A DNA stretch of 15,057 bases from DASSUW01 sp035717845 (GCA_035717845.1 DASTIC010000222.1:1-15057); one strand, 5' to 3'. Positions 7,172 to 13,345 are shown, counted from the first letter of the stretch. The notes: generated from the sequence alone by a model not told the origin. Numbers and translations: made by a program.

Positions 7172-8055
7172 GCCCACTGCACATCTGGCTCATGGCGGCC
7201 AGGCCGCGGACGTTGCCTGCCGCCGTCGCTCCGGTCCTGGTGGGCACCGCCCTGGCCGCCACCGAGGGCACCTTCCGACCTCTGACGTTCGTCGCCGCCA
7301 TGCTCGGGTCCGTGTTCATCCAGGTGGGGACGAACCTCTCGAACGACTACTCGGACGCACGCCGGGGGGCGGACACGGAGGATCGGCTCGGCCCGGTGCG
7401 GGTCACGGCGGGCGGGCTCGTGCCGCCGCGGCAGGTGCTGGTGGCGACGTACGTCGCGTTCGGGCTCGCGGTGGTGGCCGGCGCCTATCTGATCGCGACC
7501 GCCGGCTGGGAGCTGCTGCTGGTCGGCGCCGCGTCGATCCTCGCCGGCGTGCTGTACACGGGCGGCCCACGGCCGTACGGCTACGAGGGGCTCGGCGAGG
7601 TCTTCGTGTTCCTGTTCTTCGGCGTCGTGGCCGTCACCGGTTCGTACTTCGCGCAGACCGAGCAACTGACATGGGAGGCGTTCGTGCTGGCCGTCCCGGT
7701 GGGTCTCCTGGCCGCGGCGATCCTCGTGGTCAACAACGTGCGCGACCTCGAGACCGACCGGCGGGCCGGGAAGCGGACGCTCGCCGTGCGGCTCGGGCGG
7801 GCGCGTGCCCGCGGGCTGTATGCGGCGATGGTCTACGTGGCCTTCGCCTGCGCGCTGCTCCCGTGGCTGCTCGGCTCGGAGGAGCTGTCGGCGTGGCTCG
7901 CGCTGGCCCTGGTGGCGCTGCCGCTCGCCGTGCCGGTGGTGACGATCGTCCGCAGCCGCACCGATGGACCGTCTCTCAATGGTGCGCTTGCCCGCACTGG
8001 CATGCTCCAGCTCGTGTTCTGCGCCCTCCTCTCGGCCGGGATCCTGGCGAGCTGA
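7168..8055 (+). CDS. menA: 1,4-Dihydroxy-2-naphthoate polyprenyltransferase
   Basis: A membrane prenyltransferase of the UbiA family that attaches the polyprenyl tail to 1,4-dihydroxy-2-naphthoate, giving demethylmenaquinone. With the TTG start at 7168 the protein is 295 residues, begins MSPLHIWLMAARPRTLPAA and matches the usual MenA N-terminus. An ATG at 7192 is possible but would cut off the conserved first residues. The first Asp-rich motif is NDYSDARRGAD (59-69), and the second is NNVRDLETDRRAGKRTLA (189-206). Several hydrophobic helices cover most of the rest. TTG overlaps the menB stop (TTGA), and the menA TGA shares a base with the menC ATG, so the three genes are translationally linked. 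Confidence 0.95.
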   Translation: MSPLHIWLMAARPRTLPAAVAPVLVGTALAATEGTFRPLTFVAAMLGSVFIQVGTNLSNDYSDARRGADTEDRLGPVRVTAGGLVPPRQVLVATYVAFGLAVVAGAYLIATAGWELLLVGAASILAGVLYTGGPRPYGYEGLGEVFVFLFFGVVAVTGSYFAQTEQLTWEAFVLAVPVGLLAAAILVVNNVRDLETDRRAGKRTLAVRLGRARARGLYAAMVYVAFACALLPWLLGSEELSAWLALALVALPLAVPVVTIVRSRTDGPSLNGALARTGMLQLVFCALLSAGILAS

Positions 8056-9113
8056 TGGCCGAGCTGACCGTCGAGACCGTGGTGATGCGCCCGCGGGCCC
8101 CGCTGTGGGCGGCGTGGGGCGTGCTGGAGGAACGCGTCCTGCTGCGCGTGCGGCTCGACTTCGGGGGTGGCGACTTCGGCGAGGGCGAGGCGGCGCCGCT
8201 CGAGGGCTACGACGGGGTGCCGCTGGCCGCCGTGCGGGCGGCGCTCGATGCGTATGCGGGCGTGCTCGACCGGGCGAGCCCGCGCGCGACGCACGCCGAG
8301 CTGCTGAGCACGTGCGCGGCCGAGCGGTCGCTGCCGCAGGCGCTGGCCGCGATCGACCTCGCGCTGTGGGACCGGGCCGGCCGGCGGACCGGCTTCCCGG
8401 TCGCCAAGCTGATCGCCGCGGGAGCGGTGCCGACCGTGGCCGTCAACGCCGTCATCGGCGCCGAGGATCGCGCCGGCGCGGCGAGCGCGGCCGCCGAGGC
8501 GGTGGCGGCCGGCTTCCGCTGTCTGAAGCTGAAGGTCGGCACGGGCGACGACGCGGGCCGCCTCGCCGCCGTCCGCGCCGCGGCGGGCGACGCGACGACC
8601 ATCCGGGTCGACGCCAACGGGGTCTGGCAGTCGGCCGACGAGGCGCTCGCCAACCTGCGCGCGCTGGCGCCGGTCGGCGTCGAGCTGTGCGAGGAGCCCG
8701 TACACGGGATCGCCGCCATGCGCGCCGTGCGGACGCGGTCGCCGGTCCCGGTGGCGATGGACGAGACCGCCGCCGAGCGCGGAGCGCTCGGCTCGGGCGC
8801 CGCCGACGCCGTGTGCCTGAAGATCTCCCGCTGCGGTGGGATCTCAGGGCTGCTCCGCGACGCCCGGTCGGCGCGGGCGGCGGGGACCAAGGTCTACGTC
8901 GCGTCGAACTTCGACGGGCCGCTCGGGATCGCCGCCGGCGTGCACGCGGCATCCGGCCTGCGGGCGTCGGGCCCGGTGGCGTTCTGCGGCCTCGCCTCCC
9001 TGCGGGCGTTCGAGGGGTACGAGGACGTGCTCCCGGCCCGGGACGGGGTCATCGCCGTGCCTTCGGGGCCGGGGTTGCTGGCGGGCGGGGAAACGTCAAC
9101 TACGGCTGGGTAG
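8055..9113 (+). CDS. menC: o-Succinylbenzoate synthase (enolase superfamily)
   Basis: A 352-residue enolase-superfamily enzyme that would dehydrate SHCHC to o-succinylbenzoate. The muconate-lactonizing-enzyme-like set is complete: KLK at 158-160 (Lys160 as base), Asp186 in RVDANG, Glu213 in CEEP, Asp236 in AMDET as metal ligands, and Lys256 in CLKISRCGG as the second catalytic lysine. Dipeptide epimerases and N-succinylamino acid racemases share this scaffold, but position directly after menA and opposite menE argues for MenC. The ATG overlaps the menA stop by one base (TGATG). The last six or so codons (after ...LLAGGE) lie inside the left arm of a large palindrome, so the extreme C-terminus may be element-derived. 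Confidence 0.92.
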   Translation: MAELTVETVVMRPRAPLWAAWGVLEERVLLRVRLDFGGGDFGEGEAAPLEGYDGVPLAAVRAALDAYAGVLDRASPRATHAELLSTCAAERSLPQALAAIDLALWDRAGRRTGFPVAKLIAAGAVPTVAVNAVIGAEDRAGAASAAAEAVAAGFRCLKLKVGTGDDAGRLAAVRAAAGDATTIRVDANGVWQSADEALANLRALAPVGVELCEEPVHGIAAMRAVRTRSPVPVAMDETAAERGALGSGAADAVCLKISRCGGISGLLRDARSARAAGTKVYVASNFDGPLGIAAGVHAASGLRASGPVAFCGLASLRAFEGYEDVLPARDGVIAVPSGPGLLAGGETSTTAG

Positions 9114-9237
9114 GGCGGCTGGGAACTCGCCCGGGGAGGGTGCATTTCGTCGACCTCGCCGCTCTCTGGCGAGTGAAGTCGACGTTATGCACCCTCGCGG
9201 CGGCCCCCGCTCTCTCCTACCCAGCGCAGTTGACGTT
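9092..9237. repeat. Large nested palindrome A between convergent genes
   Basis: Three inverted-repeat pairs share one centre near 9165. The outer arms are 9092-9114 and 9216-9237: AACGTCAACT and CTGGGTAGG match exactly around a short mismatched patch. The inner arms are 9136-9154 and 9178-9196, 17 of 19 bases complementary (GAGGGTGCAT then CGTCGAC). The apical stem is CTCGCC/GGCGAG (9155-9160, 9168-9173) with a 7-base loop. Between outer and inner arms about 20 bases on each side do not pair. The left outer arm contains the menC stop codon; the right arm ends 13 bp before the stop of the convergent regulator. A bidirectional terminator or REP-like element is the likeliest reading. No T-tract is present. 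Confidence 0.85.
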
Positions 9238-9250
9238 CGCCGGCGGCGCG

Positions 9251-10102
9251 TCACCGAACGCTGAGCTCGGCGGCGGCGCTGACGGGATCGGACCCGAGGT
9301 GCGACGCGCCGGCGGCGGCGGCCAGCGCGGCGGTGGCTCCCGCGCCGCCCACCGCCACCTCGACCCGCCGGGAGATCCGCGCGAGCGCGGGCGCCGCCGC
9401 GTGCAGCGGCTCCGGCTGGACGGCGCCGATGACCGCCAGCGTGGGGTCGACGAGACCGATCGTGCTCTCGAGCGCGTCGCTGGGGGTGTCGGGGCCGAGG
9501 TAGGTGACCCGCCAGCCGCGGCGGTGCAGCGCGAGGCCGCAGCAGAGCAGCCCGATGTCGTGGCGCTCGCCTGAGGGGCACGCGAGGACCGCCCGGGGCC
9601 CGATGCCCTCGTCCCACTCGCGGGCGAGCCCGCGCAAGCGGCCGGTCACGAGCTCGGTCGCGAAGTGCTCCTGCGCGACCGAGAGCTCTCCGCGCGCCCA
9701 GCCCTCGCCGACCTCGTGCAGCACCGGCAGCACGACGTCCCGCAGCGCGCTGTCAAGCGAGCGCGCGCCGAGGATGCGGTCGAGCGCGGCGTGCGCGCCC
9801 GCCGAGTCGTAGCGAGCGAGCGGCCCCAACAGGTCCGGCGTCTCGGCCGCCGGAGGCTCGGCCGGCAGCGCCGCCGAGACCTCGTTGGCCGCCTCAGAGG
9901 CGGCCCAGCCGCCCTGGATCAGCTCGCGCATCCGCCTGGCGCGGGCCTCGTCGTCCGAGCCGTAGACGCGATAGCCGCCGCCGGTCCGCAGCGGACGCAG
10001 CACGCCGTAGCGGCGCTCCCAGGCCCGCAGCGTCTCCTGACCGACGCCGACGCGCCGGCTGAGCTCGCCGATGCGCACGCCGGACGGCCGCGGAGGAACC
10101 AT
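9251..10102 (-). CDS. MerR-type, B12-binding transcriptional regulator (CarH/LitR-like photoreceptor)
   Basis: A 283-residue regulator. Residues 9-75 form a MerR winged helix (VRIGELSRRVGVGQETLRAW, then RRYGVLRPLRTGGGYRVY). Residues about 90-160 are a helical bundle resembling a methionine synthase cap. Residues about 170-280 are a Rossmann-like cobalamin-binding domain. Both CarH hallmarks are present: W135-x9-E145-H146 in the bundle and E179-x-H181-x-x-G184 in the cobalamin domain. In characterised CarH proteins adenosylcobalamin drives tetramer formation and DNA binding in the dark, and light breaks the tetramer. The gene is divergent from an ECF-like sigma gene, as in the Streptomyces litR-litS arrangement. 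No Shine-Dalgarno precedes the ATG; an in-frame GTG at 10111 is an alternative. Three 11-bp repeats upstream would allow autorepression. Confidence 0.88.
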   Translation of the reverse strand: MVPPRPSGVRIGELSRRVGVGQETLRAWERRYGVLRPLRTGGGYRVYGSDDEARARRMRELIQGGWAASEAANEVSAALPAEPPAAETPDLLGPLARYDSAGAHAALDRILGARSLDSALRDVVLPVLHEVGEGWARGELSVAQEHFATELVTGRLRGLAREWDEGIGPRAVLACPSGERHDIGLLCCGLALHRRGWRVTYLGPDTPSDALESTIGLVDPTLAVIGAVQPEPLHAAAPALARISRRVEVAVGGAGATAALAAAAGASHLGSDPVSAAAELSVR

Positions 10103-10131
10103 GGCTGACACGGTAATAACTTTGACGTTTT

Positions 10132-10164
10132 CTGTACAAACCCTGCACGTAATCTGTACACTGT
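10132..10164. promoter_or_regulatory. Three tandem 11-bp direct repeats, candidate CarH-type operator
   Basis: Three contiguous 11-mers read CTGTACAAACC (10132-10142), CTGCACGTAAT (10143-10153) and CTGTACACTGT (10154-10164). The first and third share a longer 14-base match (ACGTTTTCTGTACA and ACGTAATCTGTACA, 22 bp apart). As I recall, CarH of Thermus binds three 11-bp direct repeats of type nTnTACAn, so both period and core fit. A degenerate fourth unit (TTTGACGTTTT, 10121-10131) may extend the array. For the regulator gene, TTGTAC (10139-10134) could be a -35 with TATTAC as -10 at a short 15-bp spacing, which would put the repeats over the promoter. No clear promoter for the sigma gene was found. 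Confidence 0.7.
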
Positions 10165-10167
10165 CGT

Positions 10168-10243
10168 CGCGCCAGGTTGGTCTATGGAACCGCTTCCAAC
10201 CGACGTAGACTGCCGCCGCGCCAACTTCATGGAACCGCTTCCA
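10168..10243 (+). repeat. Duplicated 15-mer with dyad symmetry at the sigma-gene start
   Basis: ATGGAACCGCTTCCA occurs exactly at 10184-10198 and 10229-10243, 45 bp apart. Each copy is preceded by CGCGCCA (10168-10174 and 10217-10223), so about 30 bp looks tandemly duplicated with a 4-bp indel. The core TGGAA-CCGC-TTCCA has dyad symmetry around CG, the general form of LacI-family operators. Both copies contain an in-frame ATG encoding MEPLP. The repeat may therefore be a pair of operators or a duplicated gene start. Confidence 0.7.
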
Positions 10244-10774
10244 CAGACCCCCCTCCGCGACCCGAACGCCTTCACGGCCGCCTACCGGCGCCTCGCGCCG
10301 ACTGCGCAGGCCGCGGCGGCCGCGGTGCTGCGGGATCCGGACGCCGCGCAGGACGTCGTGCAGGACGTGTTCACGTCGCTCTGGACGCACCCCGAGGCGT
10401 ACCGGCCCGAGCGCGGCTCGCTGGCGACCTTCGTGCGGATCATGGCCCGCAGCCGCGCCCTCGACCGGCTGCGCTCGCGCGCGGCAGGCACCGCCGCGTA
10501 CGGCCGCAACGCGCGCGAGGCGCTCGTCCGGCCGGGGTTCGCCGAGCCGGTGTCGGACACGGTGATGCGCCGCCAGCGCAGCCGCGCGATGCTGACCGCG
10601 CTCGACGGCCTCCCCCACGGCCAGCGCACAGCCGTGCTGCTGCACCACGTCACCGGCCTCACCGACCGCGAGCTCGCCCAGGCGACCTGCGTCCCGCTGG
10701 GTACGGCGAAGAGCCGGATCCGCCTCGGCACCGCCCGCGCCCGCGACGCGGTCCAACCCAGCCTCGCCGCATAG
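10229..10774 (+). CDS. ECF-like RNA polymerase sigma factor
   Basis: A 181-residue sigma-70-family protein of ECF size. Region 2 spans about residues 8-80, with the core-binding stretch DAAQDVVQDVFTSLW and the promoter-melting segment ATFVRIMARSRALDRLRSRA. A linker follows, then region 4 with the helix-turn-helix LTDRELAQATCVPLGTAKSRIRL. No anti-sigma gene is adjacent in the window. The ATG at 10229 is chosen because DPNAF..YRRLAP is the usual N-terminal distance for this family; an in-frame ATG at 10184 would add 15 residues that repeat MEPLP. Divergence from a CarH/LitR-type regulator suggests light- or B12-dependent expression, by analogy with LitS of Streptomyces. Its regulon is not visible here; no carotenoid or photolyase genes are in the window. 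Confidence 0.88.
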   Translation: MEPLPQTPLRDPNAFTAAYRRLAPTAQAAAAAVLRDPDAAQDVVQDVFTSLWTHPEAYRPERGSLATFVRIMARSRALDRLRSRAAGTAAYGRNAREALVRPGFAEPVSDTVMRRQRSRAMLTALDGLPHGQRTAVLLHHVTGLTDRELAQATCVPLGTAKSRIRLGTARARDAVQPSLAA

Positions 10775-10800
10775 CCGGCGGCCCGCGTCATCATCTCTGC

Positions 10801-11556
10801 GTGCTGTTCGTGCGCGAGTCGTCCCCCCGGTCGCCCGCGCTCGAGGTCGCCGTCTCGCACGCGCTCATCGAACGCGTCGACGCGCGAACGCTCGGTCCGG
10901 TCCTGCGCGTCTATCGCCCCGCGCCGACCCTGGCCTTCGGCCGCCTCGACACGCTGCGGCCCGGGTTTCCGGCGGCCGCCGCGGCCGCCCGGGCGCACGG
11001 CTTCGAGCCCGTCGTGCGGGCGCCGGGCGGTCACGCCGTCGCGTACCACGAGGGCTGCCTCGTGGTCGACGAGCTGCTCCCGCACGCGGACCCGATCGCC
11101 GGTCTCCAGCAGCGGTTCCGCCGCTCGGCCGAGACGCTGGCCGAGGCGCTGCGCGACCTCGGTGTCGACAGCCGGGTGGGGCGGATCGCCGGCGAGTTCT
11201 GCCCCGGCGAGTACACGGTCAACGCCCGCGGCGCCGTCAAGCTGGTGGGGAGCGCGCAGCGCGTGATCCGCCACGCATCCCTGCTCGCCGCCTCGATCGC
11301 CGTCACCGACGCGGCGCCGCTGCGAGCCGTGCTCGAGGACGTCTACGCCGCGCTCGAGCTCGAGTGGAACCCGGCGACGGCCGGCGGCGTGGGCGACGAG
11401 GTCCCGGTGGGACTCGACAGCGTCGAGCGGGCGGTGGTCGGCGCCTACGCGCGGCGCGACGAGCTGGACGCCGGACGGATCGACCCGGCGACGCTCGCGT
11501 TGGCCGCCGCGCTCGAGGCGAAGCACGCGGTGGGCGCCGTCGAACTTCGGCATTGA
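10801..11556 (+). CDS. Lipoate-protein ligase A / octanoyltransferase family protein
   Basis: A 251-residue protein of the biotin/lipoate protein ligase catalytic fold. The substrate loop RAPGGHAVAYHEGCLVVD (73-90) corresponds to the R-x-S-G-G-G-A-V-x-H motif of lipoate ligases. Lys147 in GAVKLVGSAQR matches the invariant lysine. Cys134 in GEFCPGEYTV lies where LipM-type octanoyltransferases carry their acyl-thioester cysteine, so a transferase mechanism is plausible. The C-terminal accessory domain of E. coli LplA is not evident. The GTG at 10801 is 26 bp after the sigma stop; CATCAT six bases upstream could be a weak -10, otherwise the gene is read through from the sigma gene. No acceptor protein (E2 or GcvH) is nearby. 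Its last codons lie in the left arm of a palindrome. Confidence 0.82.
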   Translation: MLFVRESSPRSPALEVAVSHALIERVDARTLGPVLRVYRPAPTLAFGRLDTLRPGFPAAAAAARAHGFEPVVRAPGGHAVAYHEGCLVVDELLPHADPIAGLQQRFRRSAETLAEALRDLGVDSRVGRIAGEFCPGEYTVNARGAVKLVGSAQRVIRHASLLAASIAVTDAAPLRAVLEDVYAALELEWNPATAGGVGDEVPVGLDSVERAVVGAYARRDELDAGRIDPATLALAAALEAKHAVGAVELRH

Positions 11557-11658
11557 GGGAGGGTCCGGATGCGGCGATTGCTCACTTGACGTCGATCATC
11601 GCCGTCAAGTCGACACTCACCACCCGCCGGCCTCCCCTCGATGCCGCAGTTGAAGTTC
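11542..11658. repeat. Nested palindrome B between convergent genes, related to palindrome A
   Basis: The outer arms are 11542-11562 and 11631-11658: GAACTTC and GGCATTGAGGGAGG pair with the right arm except for a 6-base bulge (AACTGC) and one or two mismatches. The inner stem ACTTGACG (11584-11591) pairs perfectly with CGTCAAGT (11603-11610) around an 11-base loop. The left arm includes the stop of the ligase gene; the right arm reaches the stop of azlD. It shares words with palindrome A in the same order: GT(C/G)AAGTCGAC (11604-11614; 9173-9183) then GCAGTTGA(A/C)GTTC (11646-11658; from 9226). This suggests two diverged members of one element family. Confidence 0.72.
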
Positions 11659-11971
11659 AGGCCGCGCCGAACGCCCGCGTGCCGGCGGCAACGCCCGCGG
11701 CGACCGCGAGCACCACGAGCAGCGGCGCCCTGGCGGCGAGCGCCACCGCGGCGGCCGCCACGCCGGCCAGCCGCGCGTCGGCGACCAGGGCGCGACCGTC
11801 GGCCGCCGTCTGGCCGACCACGAGGGCGGCGAGGAGCGCGGGCGCGAGCAGCGGCATCACGCCGGCGAGCGCCCGCGGCAGCGGGCGGTCGGCGAACACG
11901 AGGGTGCCGGCGCCCTTGATGGCGACGGTGGCGACGCCGACGGCCAGCACCGCGATCCAGGCGGCGGTCAT
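11657..11971 (-). CDS. azlD: Branched-chain amino acid exporter small subunit, AzlD family
   Basis: A 104-residue hydrophobic protein with about three to four membrane segments. It starts MTAAWIAVLAVGVATVAIKG, followed by the AzlD-like RPLPRALAGVMPLLAPALLAALVV and LAGVAAAAVALAARAPLLVV. In the AzlC/AzlD family the large and small proteins together export branched-chain amino acids and analogues such as 4-azaleucine. The ATG overlaps the azlC stop (ATGA), so the two subunits are translationally coupled. The open frame extends upstream only as an Arg-rich shadow of azlC. The stop codon lies at the edge of palindrome B. Confidence 0.88.
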   Translation of the reverse strand: MTAAWIAVLAVGVATVAIKGAGTLVFADRPLPRALAGVMPLLAPALLAALVVGQTAADGRALVADARLAGVAAAAVALAARAPLLVVLAVAAGVAAGTRAFGAA

Positions 11972-12672
11972 CGGCGCACCTCGCGAACGGTCAGAGCGAA
12001 GACGGCGCCGAGGGCGGCGGCCACGATCGGGAGGCCCGGCGGGACGAGCGGGGTCAGGGCGAGCGCGATCACGCCGCCGAACAGTGCCGCGGCGCGGGCG
12101 CGCGGCCCGTCGAGCTGCCCCACGAGCAGGGCGAGGAAGAGGGCCGGGAACATGGCGTCGAGCCCGTAGTCGGCCGGGTCGCCGAGCGCGCTCCCGCCCA
12201 GGACGCCGGCGACGGTGCCGGACATCCACGCTGCCATGAGGGTCAGGCCGGCGCCGAGCAGCAGCCCACGCTGCACCCGCCCGTCGCGCTGCGACACGGC
12301 CCACGACTCGTCGACGGCCAGCTGCGCCTCGGCCAGGCGCCGGCCGGCGGAGCCGCGCAGTGCGGGAGCCACGGACACGCCGATGGCCAGGTAGCGGAGG
12401 TTGAGGAGCACGGCGGCGACGATCGCCGCGGTGATCGCGCCGCCCGACTCGAGCACGGACGCGACCGCGAACTGCGCCGAGCCGGCGAAGGTCGTGAGGG
12501 ACATCACGATCGGCGGGACGATCCCCATGCCGGCGTCGCGCGCCAGCACGCCGAACGAGGCCCCGAACAGGGCTGCCGCGATCGCGATCGGCGCCGCCGC
12601 CCGCGCGCCGGCGAGGAAGTCTTCAGAGACGCGGCGCCGGCGGGCTTGCGATCGGACCGCCTCGTCCGCCAT
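11968..12672 (-). CDS. azlC: Branched-chain amino acid exporter large subunit, AzlC family
   Basis: A 234-residue polytopic membrane protein. Family features include FGASFGVLARDAGM near residue 40, SLTTFAGSAQFAV (about 58-70), LLNLRYLAIGVSVAP (about 90-104) and LAVDESWAV (about 118-126), with hydrophobic segments to the end. It probably exports branched-chain amino acids together with AzlD. The ATG at 12672 (MADEAVRSQ) has GGAAG 11 nt upstream; an in-frame ATG at 12690 would add six residues (MEASTI) but has no ribosome site and overlaps the operator. The frame stays open much further upstream through the regulator gene, which I treat as a shadow. Control by the divergent XRE-cupin protein is inferred from position. 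Confidence 0.92.
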   Translation of the reverse strand: MADEAVRSQARRRRVSEDFLAGARAAAPIAIAAALFGASFGVLARDAGMGIVPPIVMSLTTFAGSAQFAVASVLESGGAITAAIVAAVLLNLRYLAIGVSVAPALRGSAGRRLAEAQLAVDESWAVSQRDGRVQRGLLLGAGLTLMAAWMSGTVAGVLGGSALGDPADYGLDAMFPALFLALLVGQLDGPRARAAALFGGVIALALTPLVPPGLPIVAAALGAVFALTVREVRR

Positions 12673-12675
12673 AAT
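12646..12675 (+). promoter_or_regulatory. Candidate sigma-70-type promoter of the XRE-cupin gene
   Basis: TTGCGA (12646-12651, 4 of 6 to TTGACA) is separated by 18 bp from CATAAT (12670-12675, 5 of 6 to TATAAT). This predicts transcription starting near 12682, inside the azlC start region and just before the dyad sites. The match is good for such GC-rich DNA. The transcript would have a leader of about 40 nt ending in an AAGGAAG ribosome site. Confidence 0.5.
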
Positions 12676-12684
12676 GGTGCTGGC

Positions 12685-12713
12685 TTCCATGATGATGGAA
12701 TGGTTCCAAGGAA
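12685..12713. promoter_or_regulatory. Clustered TGGAA/TTCCA dyads, candidate operator between azlC and the XRE-cupin gene
   Basis: Alternating half-sites run TTCCA (12685-12689), TGGAA (12696-12700), TTCCA (12704-12708), AGGAA (12709-12713). The best dyad is TGGAA-TGG-TTCCA at 12696-12708; a second is TTCCAT-GATG-ATGGAA at 12685-12700. The cluster sits at the predicted start of the XRE-cupin transcript. It also overlaps a weak minus-strand promoter for azlC (TGGACA at 12728-12723, AACCAT at 12705-12700). Binding by the adjacent regulator, giving autoregulation and control of azlCD, is inferred. Confidence 0.5.
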
Positions 12714-12721
12714 GTAGAACT

Positions 12722-13345
12722 TTGTCCAGTACGGTAGACCACACTCTTGACGGCGAGCCGGACGGGCCCGCGGGCGCTGCTACGGGCGAGCCGGGCGTCG
12801 ACGCCTTCGTGCGCGCGGTGGCCTCGAACGTGCGCGCCCTTCGCGCCCAGGCAGGCCTGACCCTCGCCGACCTCGCAACGGCGGCGGGGCTCGGGAAGTC
12901 GACGCTCGCCCAGCTCGAGTCAGGTAAGGCCAACCCGAGCGTGGAGACCCTGTGGGCGATCGCCGCCGCGCTGCGGGTGCCGTTCGCGCGCATCGTCGAG
13001 GAGGACCGGCCCTCGCTGCGGGTCGTCCGGGCCTCCGAGGTCCAGCCGCTCCTCTCCTCGGAAACGCCGGGCTGGGCGGGACGACTCCTCAGCGCGGCCC
13101 ACAGCCGCGGGACGTTCGACCTCTACGCGCTCGACCTCGACGCGGGCGCGGTCCGCCACGCCGACCCCCACCACGCCGGCGTCACGGAGCACCTGCTCGT
13201 CGTCACCGGCCGGCTGCGGGCGGGCCCGGCAGGCAACACGGTCGAGCTCGGCGCGGGCGACCTCGTGACCTTCGGCGCCGACGTCCCGCACGTCTACGAG
13301 GCGCTCGAGACGACCCACTGCGTGCTCCTCATGGCCTATCCCTGA
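12722..13345 (+). CDS. XRE-family transcriptional regulator with C-terminal cupin domain
   Basis: A 207-residue two-domain regulator. The helix-turn-helix lies at about residues 35-95 (VRALRAQAGLTLADLATAAG, then LGKSTLAQLESGKANPSVETL). The cupin barrel is the C-terminal half, with HADPHHAGVTEHLLVVTGRL and VELGAGDLVTFGADVPHVY; the His residues resemble cupin metal- or ligand-binding positions. Such proteins usually bind a small effector and repress neighbouring genes. I chose the TTG at 12722 because AAGGAAG lies 7 nt before it. In-frame ATG codons at 12689-12697 would overlap the azlC leader and lack a ribosome site. Divergence from azlCD suggests it senses a branched-chain amino acid or analogue; the effector is not known. 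Confidence 0.88.
   Translation: MSSTVDHTLDGEPDGPAGAATGEPGVDAFVRAVASNVRALRAQAGLTLADLATAAGLGKSTLAQLESGKANPSVETLWAIAAALRVPFARIVEEDRPSLRVVRASEVQPLLSSETPGWAGRLLSAAHSRGTFDLYALDLDAGAVRHADPHHAGVTEHLLVVTGRLRAGPAGNTVELGAGDLVTFGADVPHVYEALETTHCVLLMAYP

Noticed and set aside
7549..7562. Additional CTGTACA match as a CarH operator
   Set aside because: Single copy inside menA coding sequence with no 11-bp repeat beside it; likely chance.
9092..9237. Integron attC site
   Set aside because: The arm ends contain GTTGACG-like sequence, but the consensus GTTRRRY is broken, the paired core-site arrangement is not present, and there is no integrase or cassette array.
10186..10210. Autoregulatory ECF promoter (GGAACC followed by CGTAGAC)
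   Set aside because: The GGAAC -35 resemblance is real, but spacing to a CGT-type -10 is too short, and the second copy has no matching -10 at all.
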